Assembly: GCF_022347545.1 (NCBI RefSeq)
Contig: NZ_JAKREW010000031.1
Span: 1 to 64,000, forward strand
Length of the DNA: 64,000 bases
From: Terribium retamae
GTDB taxonomy: Bacteria > Pseudomonadota > Alphaproteobacteria > Rhizobiales > Rhizobiaceae
Direction: 5' to 3'
Shown here: positions 16,331 to 25,394 of the stretch, piece by piece
Layout: each line of letters opens with the position of its first letter
Position numbering within the stretch: position 1 is the first letter of the stretch
The notes under the pieces: model-generated
Told to the model about the DNA's origin: nothing
What the model saw: only the letters and a program-made list of their open reading frames with translations
The model's database searches: none
Made by a program: the position numbers and the translations under genes

Positions 16331-17014
16331 ATCGCCGACGAAGCGATAACCGACGCCGGGTTCCGTCCGGATGATCGTCGGCGTGGAGGGATCGCGCTCG
16401 ATCTTGCCGCGCACCTGACCGACAAAGACACGCAGGTAGTGCAAATCGTCCGCATGAGCCGGCCCCCACACAGAGGTCAGCAGCGCCCTGTGGGTTACGA
16501 CTCGTCCGGCGTGGCGCGCCAGCATCAGTACGAGATCGTATTCCTTGGGCGTGAGATGGATCGGGGCACCATTGCGGGTGATCAGCCGGCGCACGGTATC
16601 GATATGCAGCCCGTCGACCGAAATCTCCGTCACGCCGCCGTCCTCGCGGGTGCGGTGTCGCAGCGCCGTGCGGATGCGTGCCGTCAGCTCGCCGATGCCG
16701 AATGGCTTTTCGATATAGTCGTCGGCGCCGAGATCGAGTGCCGCAATCTTCTCGCTCTCGCGGTCGCGTGCCGAAAGGATGATGATCGGCAGTTGCGACC
16801 AGCCGCGCACGTTTTTCACCACCTCCTTGCCGTCCATGTCGGGCAGGCCGAGATCGAGGATGACGAGGTCGGGTGCCGCTGTGGCGACGGCCTTCAAGGC
16901 CTGGGCGCCGGTTCCGGCCTCGATCACCTCGTAGCCGGCCGCCGTCAGCGCCGGGCGCAGGAAGCGTTGGATCTGCGGTTCGTCATCGACGACCAGGACA
17001 CGATAGCCGCTCAA
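16322..17014 (-). CDS. kdpE: KDP operon response regulator
   Basis: This is an OmpR-family response regulator of 230 residues. The receiver domain has the acidic pair D10-D11 and phospho-acceptor D54 (LVILDLGLPDMDG), followed by an effector winged helix ending GVGYRFVGDET. Phosphorylated KdpE activates kdpFABC transcription under potassium limitation or osmotic stress. Its start overlaps the kdpD stop by 4 bp, so the two are translationally coupled. Confidence 0.95.
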   Translation of the reverse strand: MSGYRVLVVDDEPQIQRFLRPALTAAGYEVIEAGTGAQALKAVATAAPDLVILDLGLPDMDGKEVVKNVRGWSQLPIIILSARDRESEKIAALDLGADDYIEKPFGIGELTARIRTALRHRTREDGGVTEISVDGLHIDTVRRLITRNGAPIHLTPKEYDLVLMLARHAGRVVTHRALLTSVWGPAHADDLHYLRVFVGQVRGKIERDPSTPTIIRTEPGVGYRFVGDET

Positions 17015-19707
17015 GAGATGGTCTCCGCTTCGACAGGCATGTCTTCGATCGGGAAGCGCAGGATCATGCGCGTGCCTTTCCGTTTCTGGGCCGGGCTCTC
17101 CGCCTTGATGGTGCCACCCATCGCCTCGACGAAACCACGCGCGATCGGCAGGCCGAGACCCGTTCCAGGAGCACGGCCATCGGGCTTGCCGCGTCGGAAG
17201 AACTTCTCGAACACCTGTTCGAGTTCTTTTTCAGGAATGCCTTTGCCCATGTCGACTACAGAAAGGGCAAGTTCGTCTCCATCGCGCCGGGCATAGATGC
17301 GGATAGGCTCGGCACCGCCATATTTATCGGCATTGTCGATGAGATTGAACAGCACCTGCCCCAGCAGCACGCTGTCGCCGCGGATGAGCGGCAGATCCGG
17401 TGCGAGCTGAACTTCGATTGCGCGATCCGGAAACACCTTGCGGCAACGCTCGACCGTGGAGTTGATCACGTCGACCACGTCGACCCAATCGCGTTTGGCT
17501 TCGACCGAGCCGGATTCGATGCGGGTCATGTCAAGTAGATTGGCCAGGAAGCGCGAGAGCCGTGCGCTTTCTTCATCGATCGACGCAAGCAGGTCGTCGC
17601 GGCTTTGCCGGTTCATCCTGTCGCCGAGTTGGCGCAGGCTGGTGATCGCGCCGGTGATGGTGGCGAGCGGCGTTTTGAGATCGTGCGACACCGATGCGAG
17701 CAATGCCGAGCGGAAGCGTTCGCCTTCCAGCGCTGCGGCCTGCCGAAGGCTTTCCTTGGACAGCCGCGCCCGGTCGATGGCAACCGCCGACTGGTCGAGG
17801 ATGGCGTTGAGCATCCTTTCCTCAGTCCCCTCCAGCAGTTCGCCGTCCTGTTGGATGCCGCAGACGCCGACGACACCATGCGGGCTCATCAGGGGAATGA
17901 AGCGGAAGGCACTGTTGGGCAGCGTGCCGGTGCCGCTGCCGGCCTCTTCGCTCTTCTCATAGGTCCAGCGGGCAGCGGCCATGTCCGAGACCCCAAGTTC
18001 GGTGTCCGGCGGCCAGGACGCCTGCAGGCGCAGCTCGCCCTGATCCGGCAGCAAGAGCGCAACGGTGCGGGACAGCGCCCCCTGCAATTGGGAAACTGTC
18101 GCCCACACCACGTCATCCTGTTTTGCCGTGCCCGAAAGCTTGCGCGAATAGTCGTAGAGCGTCTGCGTGGTAACGGAGCGCTCGCCGGAGACCTTGGCCT
18201 GTTCGCGCAGCCGCGAGGTGAGGCCGCCGGTGAGCATGGCTGCGGCGAGGAAGACGAAGAGCGCGAAGACCTCATGCGGCTCGGCGATGGTGAGCGTGTA
18301 GAAGGGCGGAATGAAGAAGAAATTATAGGCGACCGCGGAGCCCAGCGCGGCAACGATGGCGGCGAGATAACCGCTGCTGATCGCCGAGACCAGCACGGCC
18401 AGCAGGTAGACGATCGAAATGTTGGGCAGCCGGACCCATTCGCCGATGGCAAGGCCGAAGCCAGTCGCGGCGGCGACAGTGGCGAGAGCCACGCCGACCT
18501 CACGGGCGAGGCGAAGCATCAGCGGTCGTTGCCTCACCGGTGTCGTCGGCGGTGGCATCGTATCGTCGCCGGTGACGACATAGACCCCGATGCCGGAAGC
18601 TTTCTCCATCAGCGCATCGGGCAGCGAGCGCCGGAAAAGCCGCCACGGGAAGGACAGCCGGCGGCCGCCGATGACGATCTGCGTGGCGTGCTCGCGCCGT
18701 GCCAACCGCAGGATCTCCTCGACGAAATCGCTGCCCTTGACCCGCCGCGTTTCCGCACCAAGCCGTTCGGCAAGCCGGAAGGTGTCGTCCAGCCTTCGCT
18801 CGCCGGCCTGGTCGGCGACGGCACGGTCCACCGGTTCGATCGACGCGACGATCCAGTGCGCGTTGAGGCCTGAGGCGAGCCGGCTGGCGATGCGAACGAC
18901 CTTTTCGGAAAGCGCGTCGGGGCCGATGCAGACCAGAAGCCGTTCGGCGGAAGGCCACGGGCCTTCGATGGCGTTCTGCTTGAGGTAATCGACCATCTGG
19001 TCGTCGACGCGGTCGGCGGTGCGCCTGAGCGCGAGATCGCGCAGCGCGGTGAGATTGCCGAGGCGGAAGAAGGAATCTGCCGCGCGCGCCGCATTGGCGG
19101 GCAGGTAGACCTTGCCTTCTTTCAGCCGCTCCAGCAGCTCCGCCGGCGGCAGGTCCACCAGCAGCACCTCGTCGGCCTTCTTCAGCACGGTGTCGGGAAT
19201 TTGCTCGCGCACCGGCACGCCAGTGATCTGCGCGACAACGTCCGACAGGCTTTCCAGATGCTGGATGTTCAGCGCCGTCCAGACATTGATGCCGGCGGCC
19301 AGAAGTTCGTCGATGTCCTGATAGCGCTTGGGGTGACGGCTCTCGGGCGCGTTGGTATGCGCCAGCTCGTCGACGACGATGGTGTGAGGGTGACGGGCAA
19401 GTGCTGCGTCTATGTCGAATTCCTCGATCGCACGGCCGCGATAGGGGATGCTGCGCCGAGGCAGCACTTCCAGTCCTTCCAGAAGTGCGGCGGTCTCGCT
19501 GCGACCATGTGTTTCGACGAGACCAATCAGGATATCGCCGCCATCCTCCTTCACGCGGCGCGCGCGCGACAGCATGGCGTATGTCTTGCCGACACCGGGT
19601 GCTGCGCCCAGGAACACGGTCAGCCGACCGCGTTCCTGTTTGCCTGCCAGTGCCAGCAGCGCGTCCGGATCTGCGCGCTTTTCTCGATGACGGTCGCTAT
19701 CGGCCAT
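17011..19707 (-). CDS. kdpD: Potassium-sensing histidine kinase
   Basis: This is the sensor kinase partner of KdpE, 898 residues, full length. The N-terminal KdpD domain has a Walker-A-like GAAPGVGKTYAML near 33 and the VDELAHTNAPESRHPKRYQD segment. A universal-stress-like domain follows (about 250-370), then four transmembrane helices (about 400-500, including YLLAVLVSAISSGYLAAIVA), a GAF-like region, and the kinase core with SVSHDLKTPLATI as the phospho-acceptor site and GTGLGLPIARGF as the G box. It is separated from kdpC by a 114-bp repeat element. Confidence 0.95.
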   Translation of the reverse strand: MADSDRHREKRADPDALLALAGKQERGRLTVFLGAAPGVGKTYAMLSRARRVKEDGGDILIGLVETHGRSETAALLEGLEVLPRRSIPYRGRAIEEFDIDAALARHPHTIVVDELAHTNAPESRHPKRYQDIDELLAAGINVWTALNIQHLESLSDVVAQITGVPVREQIPDTVLKKADEVLLVDLPPAELLERLKEGKVYLPANAARAADSFFRLGNLTALRDLALRRTADRVDDQMVDYLKQNAIEGPWPSAERLLVCIGPDALSEKVVRIASRLASGLNAHWIVASIEPVDRAVADQAGERRLDDTFRLAERLGAETRRVKGSDFVEEILRLARREHATQIVIGGRRLSFPWRLFRRSLPDALMEKASGIGVYVVTGDDTMPPPTTPVRQRPLMLRLAREVGVALATVAAATGFGLAIGEWVRLPNISIVYLLAVLVSAISSGYLAAIVAALGSAVAYNFFFIPPFYTLTIAEPHEVFALFVFLAAAMLTGGLTSRLREQAKVSGERSVTTQTLYDYSRKLSGTAKQDDVVWATVSQLQGALSRTVALLLPDQGELRLQASWPPDTELGVSDMAAARWTYEKSEEAGSGTGTLPNSAFRFIPLMSPHGVVGVCGIQQDGELLEGTEERMLNAILDQSAVAIDRARLSKESLRQAAALEGERFRSALLASVSHDLKTPLATITGAITSLRQLGDRMNRQSRDDLLASIDEESARLSRFLANLLDMTRIESGSVEAKRDWVDVVDVINSTVERCRKVFPDRAIEVQLAPDLPLIRGDSVLLGQVLFNLIDNADKYGGAEPIRIYARRDGDELALSVVDMGKGIPEKELEQVFEKFFRRGKPDGRAPGTGLGLPIARGFVEAMGGTIKAESPAQKRKGTRMILRFPIEDMPVEAETIS

Positions 19708-19710
19708 TCG

Positions 19711-19824
19711 CTAGAGCAGAATGCAAGCATTCCGCTCTATCTCCTTTTCTTTGACGCATGATCCTTGTCCGAAAAGTCTGCAACTTTTTGGTTCGCTGCC
19801 CTTCGGTTCGGGGTCATGCTCTAG
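19711..19824. repeat. Intergenic repeat element with 8-bp terminal inverted repeats, between kdpC and kdpD
   Basis: The element starts CTAGAGCA and ends TGCTCTAG, exact inverted repeats 114 bp apart end to end. Inside, a hairpin pairs AGAGC/GAATGC strings, and a GCATGATC...CCGAAAAG string resembles the repeat at 4206. It fills nearly all of the 119 bp between kdpC and kdpD and carries no coding potential. It looks like a rhizobial mosaic (RIME-like) or MITE-like insertion into the operon. Confidence 0.65.
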
Positions 19825-19826
19825 AT

Positions 19827-20396
19827 TTAGGACTTTAGCCGATCCAGCGCGAGATTTAGTTTCAGCACGTTGACGCGGGGTTCACCGATCAGGCCGAGCA
19901 GCCGGCCTTCCCGCGTCTCGTCGACCAGCTTGGCGACATCCGCCTCCGGCAAGCCGCGTGCCTTGGCGACACGGGCCACCTGGTCACGGGCGAAATCGGG
20001 CGAGATATGCGGGTCGAGGCCGGAACCGGACGTCGTCACGGCATCGGCGGGCACCGGAGTGGCGATGCCTGCGCCGTTCAGGCGTTGGATATCGGCCGCG
20101 ACACGGTCCCTCAGCTTCTGCGAGGTCGTGCCGAGATTGGAGCCGCTCGAATTGCCGGCATCGTAGGGCGTGCTGCCGATCGCCGAGGGGCGCGGCCAGA
20201 AATAGCGATCGGTGGTGAAGTTCTGTCCGATCAACTCGGAACCGATGACGGTTCCGTTCTGCTTGATCAGGCTGCCATTTGCCTGCGCCGGCAGGACGAT
20301 CTGGCCGACACCGGTGATGGCGAGCGGATAGGCGATGCCGAGCAGGATCGTGAACAGCACGATCATCACGAAGGCGGGACGAAGATAGCTTGTCAT
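19827..20396 (-). CDS. kdpC: K+-transporting ATPase subunit C
   Basis: KdpC is the single-span subunit of the high-affinity potassium pump KdpFABC, 189 residues. One transmembrane helix is at about 8-30. The soluble part contains LIGQNFTTDRYFWPRPSA and SSGSNLGTTS, both strongly conserved, plus SGLDPHISPDFA. The gene follows kdpB with a 2-bp gap. Confidence 0.95.
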   Translation of the reverse strand: MTSYLRPAFVMIVLFTILLGIAYPLAITGVGQIVLPAQANGSLIKQNGTVIGSELIGQNFTTDRYFWPRPSAIGSTPYDAGNSSGSNLGTTSQKLRDRVAADIQRLNGAGIATPVPADAVTTSGSGLDPHISPDFARDQVARVAKARGLPEADVAKLVDETREGRLLGLIGEPRVNVLKLNLALDRLKS

Positions 20397-20398
20397 GA

Positions 20399-22438
20399 TT
20401 ACACCAGATGAAGAGCCGAAACGGCGATGTCGACCAGTTTGATGCCTGCGAAGGGCAGGATCAGGCCGCCGAGGCCGTAGACAAGGAGATTGCGGCGCAG
20501 AAGCGCGGCAGCGCCGACCGGGCGATAGGCGACACCTTTCAGCGCCAGCGGGATCAGCGCGATGATGATCAGAGCGTTGAAGATCACCGCCGACAGGATC
20601 GCCGATTCAGGCGAGGCCAGCCGCATGACGTTCAGGTTGTCGAGCGCCGGATAGGTCGCCACGAACAGCGCCGGGATGATGGCGAAATATTTGGCGACGT
20701 CGTTGGCGATCGAGAAGGTCGTCAGCGAGCCGCGCGTCATCAACAACTGCTTGCCGATCTCGACGATCTCGATGAGCTTGGTCGGACTGGAATCGAGGTC
20801 GACCATGTTGGCGGCTTCGCGCGCGGCCTGGGTGCCGCTCTGCATCGCCACGCCGACATCGGCCTGGGCCAGCGCCGGCGCGTCGTTGGTGCCGTCGCCG
20901 CACATGGCGATCAGCCGGCCGCCTTCCTGCTCCTTGCGGATGTAGCCGAGCTTCTGCTCCGGTGTTGCTTCCGCCAGATAGTCGTCGACGCCGGCCTCGG
21001 AGGCGATGGCCGCAGCGGTGACCGGGTTGTCGCCGGTGACCATGACGGTGCGGATACCCATGGCGCGCAGCGCCGCGAAACGTTCCTTGATGCCGGGCTT
21101 CACCACGTCCTTCAGATGGATGACGCCGAGCAGTTTGTTGCCTTCGGCGACCGCCAGCGGCGTGCCGCCGGTGCGGGCGACCTGTTCGACAGCCTGCCTG
21201 AAAGCGGCAGGCACGCGAGCCTCGTCCAGTCCGGTGAACTTCAGCATGGAATCGACCGCCCCCTTGCGCAGGCGGCGCGTACCGAGATCGACGCCCGAAA
21301 GCCTGGTCTCGGCTGTGAATGATACGATTGCGTCGGGCTGCTTGGCAGGCGTGGCAGCACCGTATTCTCCGGTGGCCAGCGCCACGATCGAGCGGCCTTC
21401 CGGTGTCTCGTCGCCAAGACTCGCCAGCATGGCGGCTTCGGCCAGCTCCTCGGCGCGGATACCCGGCACCGGCAGGAATTCCGTCGCCATGCGGTTGCCG
21501 AAGGTGATGGTGCCGGTCTTGTCGAGCAGCAGCGTGTCGACGTCGCCGGCCGCTTCCACCGCGCGGCCGGAAGTGGCGATGACGTTGAAGCGCACCAGGC
21601 GGTCCATGCCGGCAATGCCGATGGCCGAAAGCAGGCCGCCGATGGTCGTAGGGATCAGCGTCACCAGGAGTGCTGCCAGCACCGTCACCGAAAGCACCGT
21701 ACCCGAATAGCCGGCGAGGCCCCACAGCGTCGTCACCGCGATCAGGAACACCAGCGTGAGACCTGAGAGCAGGATCGACAACGCGATCTCGTTCGGCGTC
21801 TTCTGGCGTTCCGCGCCTTCGATGAGCGCGATCATGCGATCGACGAAGGACGAACCAGGTGCGGCGGTGATGCGCATCCTGATCCAGTCGGACAGCACCT
21901 GCGTGCCGCCGGTGACGGCAGAGCGGTCGCCGCCGGATTCGCGGATGACGGGGGCGGATTCGCCGGTGATGGCGCTCTCATTGACAGAGGCGATGCCTTC
22001 CACCACCTCGCCGTCGCCCGGGATCAGTTCGCCGGCCTCGACCAGCACCATGTCGCCGACCTTGAGATCGGTGGCCGGGATGGTGGTGACGTCGATGCCG
22101 TCTGCGGACATCAGTTTGCGGGCGGTGAGCTGCGACTTGGTGCGGCGCAGACTGTCAGCCTGCGCCTTGCCGCGCCCTTCGGCAACCGCTTCCGCGAAGT
22201 TGGCGAACAACACGGTGAACCAGAGCCAGGCGGCGATCTGGCCGGAGAACAGTGGCTTGCCGCCAGCGATGACCAGATCTCGCAGGAACATCAGCGTCAC
22301 CAGCGCCGCCACCACTTCGGTGACGAAGATGACGGGATTGCGCATCAGCTTCTGCGGCGCCAGCTTGGCAAAGGCCTGCCCGAGGGCGGGCCACAGGATG
22401 GTCGGTTCGAAGAGCTTGTGTTTTAGAGCGGTCGACAT
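20399..22438 (-). CDS. kdpB: K+-transporting P-type ATPase subunit B
   Basis: KdpB is the catalytic P-type ATPase of the potassium pump, 679 residues. The phosphorylation motif DKTGT is at 306-310. The actuator TGES lies at 158-161, and GDGTNDAPALAQADVG marks the hinge of the P domain. The start at 22438 gives STALKHKLFEPTILWPALGQ, the normal KdpB N-terminus. A longer frame to 22708 only reads kdpA out of frame. It lies 11 bp behind kdpA. Confidence 0.96.
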   Translation of the reverse strand: MSTALKHKLFEPTILWPALGQAFAKLAPQKLMRNPVIFVTEVVAALVTLMFLRDLVIAGGKPLFSGQIAAWLWFTVLFANFAEAVAEGRGKAQADSLRRTKSQLTARKLMSADGIDVTTIPATDLKVGDMVLVEAGELIPGDGEVVEGIASVNESAITGESAPVIRESGGDRSAVTGGTQVLSDWIRMRITAAPGSSFVDRMIALIEGAERQKTPNEIALSILLSGLTLVFLIAVTTLWGLAGYSGTVLSVTVLAALLVTLIPTTIGGLLSAIGIAGMDRLVRFNVIATSGRAVEAAGDVDTLLLDKTGTITFGNRMATEFLPVPGIRAEELAEAAMLASLGDETPEGRSIVALATGEYGAATPAKQPDAIVSFTAETRLSGVDLGTRRLRKGAVDSMLKFTGLDEARVPAAFRQAVEQVARTGGTPLAVAEGNKLLGVIHLKDVVKPGIKERFAALRAMGIRTVMVTGDNPVTAAAIASEAGVDDYLAEATPEQKLGYIRKEQEGGRLIAMCGDGTNDAPALAQADVGVAMQSGTQAAREAANMVDLDSSPTKLIEIVEIGKQLLMTRGSLTTFSIANDVAKYFAIIPALFVATYPALDNLNVMRLASPESAILSAVIFNALIIIALIPLALKGVAYRPVGAAALLRRNLLVYGLGGLILPFAGIKLVDIAVSALHLV

Positions 22439-22449
22439 GGATGATGTCC

Positions 22450-24159
22450 TTAGAAAGTCTGGCCGGCCAGCATCGCGAAATGCTCGACGATGGGGCCGAG
22501 GGCGAGGGCCGGGAAATATTGCAGGCCGCCCAGGATGAGGATGATGCCGACGAGCAGGCCGACGAACAGCGGTGTATGCGTCGGGAAGGTGCCGGCCGAT
22601 GCGGTCGTCTTGGTCTTGCCGACCAGCGAGCCGGCGATGGCCAGTACGGGCACGACATAGCCGAAGCGACCGAGCAGCATGGCGATGCCGAGGGTGGTGT
22701 TGTACCACGGCGTGTTCGCCGTCAGGCCGCCGAAGGCCGAGCCGTTGTTGGCCGTCGTCGACGTGTAGGCATAGAGGATCTCCGACAGTCCGTGCGGGCC
22801 GCTCATGCTGATCGAAGAGACGGCGAAGGGCAGCATGGCCGACAGTGCGCTGAAGCCGAGGATCGACAGCGGCAGGATGAGCACCGCCAGCATGGCGTAT
22901 TTCATCTCGCGGCCTTCGATCTTCTTGCCGAGGAACTCCGGCGTACGGCCGACCATCAGGCCGGCGACAAAGACGGCCAGGATGGCGAAGACGATCATGC
23001 CGTAGAGACCCGAGCCGACGCCGCCGGGCAGCACTTCGCCGAGCTGCATCAGGAACATCGGGATTAGGCCGCCAAGGCCCGTCAGCGAGCCGTGCATGGC
23101 GTTGACGCCGCCATCGGAAATGCCGGTGGTGACGGCGGCGTAGGCGGCGGTCATGGCCTGGCCGAAGCGCACTTCCTTGCCTTCCATGTTGCCGAGCGCA
23201 TTGTCGAGGCCGAGGGCGGTCAGGATCGGATTGCCCTGGGTCTCAGCCCAGTAGATGACGCCGACGCCGGCGATCAGCAGGATCGCGATGGTGGCGACGA
23301 AAGCCCAGCCCTGGCGACGGTCGCCGACCATCTGGCCGAAAGTGTAGGCAAGGGCTGCCGTCACCATCAGCATGGCGAGGATGTTGAGGTAGTTCGACAG
23401 CGCCGTCGGGTTCTCGAACGGATGCGCGGCGTTGACGTTGAAGAAGCCGCCGCCATTGGTGCCGAGCTGCTTGATGGCTTCCTGGCTGGCGACCGGTCCG
23501 AGCGCGATGGTCTGGTTGGCGCCTTCGAGCGTGGTCGCTGTCACCGAGCCGTCGAGCGTCTGCGGCAGGCCCATGGCCACGAAGGCGATCGCGATGACGA
23601 TGGCGATCGGCAGAAGCACGTAGAGCGTGGAGCGGGTCAGGTCGACCCAGAAATTGCCGACAGTGGTGGCGTTCGAACGGATGAAGGCGCGGGTCAGCGC
23701 CAGCGCCATGGCGATGCCGCTGGCCGCCGAAACGAAGTTCTGCACGGTCAGCCCGGCCATCTGGGTGAAATGGCTCATCGTGGTTTCGCCCCCGTAGGAC
23801 TGCCAGTTCGTGTTGGTGACGAAAGAAGCGGCGGTGTTGAAGGCAAGGTCCGGCGCCACGCCGGCAAAGCCTTGCGGATTATAGGGCAGGTAGGCCTGCA
23901 GCCGCTGGATGGCGTAGAGCGCGACCAGGCCTGCAATGCTGAAGGCGATCATCGAAAACGCATAGGCCAGCCAGCCTTGCTCCTTCTTCGGGTCGACGCC
24001 GGCCAGCGCATAGAAACCGCGCTCGACGGGTCCGAGCACGGGCGACAGGAAGGTTCGTTCATTGGAAAAGACTTTTGCCATGAACAAGCCGAGCGGCTTG
24101 ATCAGCAAAAAAGTGACGAGAAAAAGCAGGCCGATCTGCAGCCATCCGATCAAAGACAT
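22450..24159 (-). CDS. kdpA: K+-transporting ATPase subunit A
   Basis: KdpA is the channel-like potassium-binding subunit, 569 residues, of the SKT superfamily. Selectivity-filter segments are visible: FVTNTNWQSYGGE (P1), GTNGGGFFNVNAAHPFENPT (P2), and an ANNGSAFGGL segment (P4). Ten or so transmembrane helices are apparent from the hydrophobic pattern. It lies 18 bp behind kdpF in the minus-strand operon. Confidence 0.96.
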   Translation of the reverse strand: MSLIGWLQIGLLFLVTFLLIKPLGLFMAKVFSNERTFLSPVLGPVERGFYALAGVDPKKEQGWLAYAFSMIAFSIAGLVALYAIQRLQAYLPYNPQGFAGVAPDLAFNTAASFVTNTNWQSYGGETTMSHFTQMAGLTVQNFVSAASGIAMALALTRAFIRSNATTVGNFWVDLTRSTLYVLLPIAIVIAIAFVAMGLPQTLDGSVTATTLEGANQTIALGPVASQEAIKQLGTNGGGFFNVNAAHPFENPTALSNYLNILAMLMVTAALAYTFGQMVGDRRQGWAFVATIAILLIAGVGVIYWAETQGNPILTALGLDNALGNMEGKEVRFGQAMTAAYAAVTTGISDGGVNAMHGSLTGLGGLIPMFLMQLGEVLPGGVGSGLYGMIVFAILAVFVAGLMVGRTPEFLGKKIEGREMKYAMLAVLILPLSILGFSALSAMLPFAVSSISMSGPHGLSEILYAYTSTTANNGSAFGGLTANTPWYNTTLGIAMLLGRFGYVVPVLAIAGSLVGKTKTTASAGTFPTHTPLFVGLLVGIILILGGLQYFPALALGPIVEHFAMLAGQTF

Positions 24160-24177
24160 GGCGGAACTCTTTTGTTC

Positions 24178-24261
24178 TTAGAATTTTTCAGGCCGCAGCA
24201 ACGTCACCAGCAGGTAGACGCCAAGGGCTGCGGCAACGGCGAGGCCGAGTAAGGCTTCCAT
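24178..24261 (-). CDS. kdpF: K+-transporting ATPase subunit F
   Basis: This is a 27-residue single-helix protein, MEALLGLAVAAALGVYLLVT followed by LLRPEKF. The LLxPE(K/R)F ending is the KdpF hallmark. KdpF stabilises the KdpFABC complex in the membrane. A strong GGGAGGTG ribosome site lies before the ATG. It is normally missed by automatic ORF calls because of its size. Confidence 0.9.
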   Translation of the reverse strand: MEALLGLAVAAALGVYLLVTLLRPEKF

Positions 24262-24275
24262 CAGGATCACCTCCC

Positions 24276-24359
24276 TCAAAGCCGCGTCAGGGCACGCGCG
24301 TAGAGCGCGAAAATCAGGAAGGATCCTATGCCAAGGGCAAGGTAGGCGAGGTCGAGCAC
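24276..24359 (-). CDS. Possible 27-residue membrane peptide upstream of kdpF
   Basis: From a GTG at 24359, behind a GGAG ribosome site 7 nt upstream, the frame reads VLDLAYLALGIGSFLIFALY then ARALTRL and stops 14 bp before the kdpF start. It is one hydrophobic helix followed by a short basic tail. Spacing, strand and a ribosome site suggest it is the true first gene of the kdp operon. Short hydrophobic ORFs at this position occur in other proteobacterial kdp operons as I recall, without a known function. Confidence 0.55.
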   Translation of the reverse strand: MLDLAYLALGIGSFLIFALYARALTRL

Positions 24360-24437
24360 GATGCTTCTCCGCAGTTCCAGGCAGGTTCCGCAAAAGTGTT
24401 CTGCGGTTTTGCGATAAGAACCTGCAACAAACGAAAG

Positions 24438-24480
24438 GTCAGTCAGATGAGCGTGGCCTAGCCACGCTCATCTGACTGAC
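24438..24480. terminator. Perfect 20-bp stem hairpin between the DeoR gene and the kdp operon
   Basis: A left arm of 20 bases (24438-24457) is matched exactly by its reverse complement (24461-24480) across a 3-nt CTA loop. On the minus strand it lies 104 bp beyond the stop of the DeoR-type gene and about 80 bp before the first kdp ORF. It is followed by a modest T-rich string (CTTTCGTTTGTT). It probably terminates the DeoR transcript and insulates kdp. A KdpE or RNA-level role cannot be excluded. Confidence 0.6.
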
Positions 24481-24583
24481 TGTGCGGAAAATGCTCCTGA
24501 TGCCGGTCAAATATCGATTGGGATTAGGTCTGCCGGGTATCAAGAAAAGATAAGGATCGCCTCAAGCGGAAGTTTGCCCCAGT

Positions 24584-25345
24584 TCAGCCTGCCACGTGCA
24601 AGCGCGTACCGGCTGTCTCCAGGGCAGCTATGATATCGGCCGGCGGCATCTTGTCGGTGGCGAGTTCGGAGAAGCCGGAGAAGCTGCACACCCGCACAAG
24701 ACCCTGACGGCCGAATTTGCTGTGGTCGGTGATGACGACGGAACGTTGTCCGCGTGACAGCACGGTCGCCGCGAATTCGGCCTCTTCGAGATCGAAGTCC
24801 ATGACGCCGCCCGCCGCATCGATGGCGCCGGCCGAAATGATGGCGTGGTCGACGCTGAAGCGGCCGACGAAATCGATTGCCGAGACGCCGAATGCCGCGC
24901 CTGAATCGCTGCGCAACTCGCCGCCGGCCATATACACCCGGTTGCCGTTCGAGGTGGCCAGCGTGCGGGCGATGTCGGAAGAGTTGGTCACCACGGTGAG
25001 CCGGTGATGGCCCAGCAGTTCCCGGGCCAGGAAACTGGTGGTGGTGCCACAGTCCAGCATGATCGACTCGCCGTCGCGGATCGTTGCCGCCACCATCCGT
25101 GCGATCGTGCGCTTGGCATCGGCATTGTCGCGCATGCGCCGTTCGAACGGCGCTTCGCCGATGATGCCGGGCAGGCTGATGGCGCCGTGCATCTTCAACA
25201 CGGAGCCGTCCTCGGTCAGCGGCTTCACATCACGCCGCACGGTCTCCAGCGAAACGTCGAGCCGTTGGGCGAGATCGGCGATTGTGACCGTGCCTTCCTC
25301 TTTCAGGAGGCGCAGGATTTCGCCGTGACGCTTGGAATGGTTCAC
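24584..25345 (-). CDS. DeoR/GlpR-family transcriptional regulator
   Basis: This is a 253-residue DeoR-type repressor. The N-terminal HTH contains RHGEILRLLKEEGTVTIADL and the conserved VSLETVRRDVKPL recognition helix (about 6-57). The C-terminal DeoRC sugar-phosphate-binding-like domain has the typical LDCGTTTSFLARELL loop. It is divergent from the phosphotransferase/flavoprotein pair, which it probably controls. Direct repeats in the intergenic region are candidate operators. The effector is likely a phosphorylated metabolite by family analogy. Confidence 0.88.
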   Translation of the reverse strand: MNHSKRHGEILRLLKEEGTVTIADLAQRLDVSLETVRRDVKPLTEDGSVLKMHGAISLPGIIGEAPFERRMRDNADAKRTIARMVAATIRDGESIMLDCGTTTSFLARELLGHHRLTVVTNSSDIARTLATSNGNRVYMAGGELRSDSGAAFGVSAIDFVGRFSVDHAIISAGAIDAAGGVMDFDLEEAEFAATVLSRGQRSVVITDHSKFGRQGLVRVCSFSGFSELATDKMPPADIIAALETAGTRLHVAG

Positions 25346-25394
25346 CGGAAGCTTCCTGCCATTGTGATGACTGATTTCTAGGGCTTTGATGAAT

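Noticed and set aside
20399..22708. Longer kdpB start giving 769 residues
   Set aside because: The first 90 residues are kdpA read in another frame. STALKHKLFEPTILW at 22438 is the normal KdpB start.
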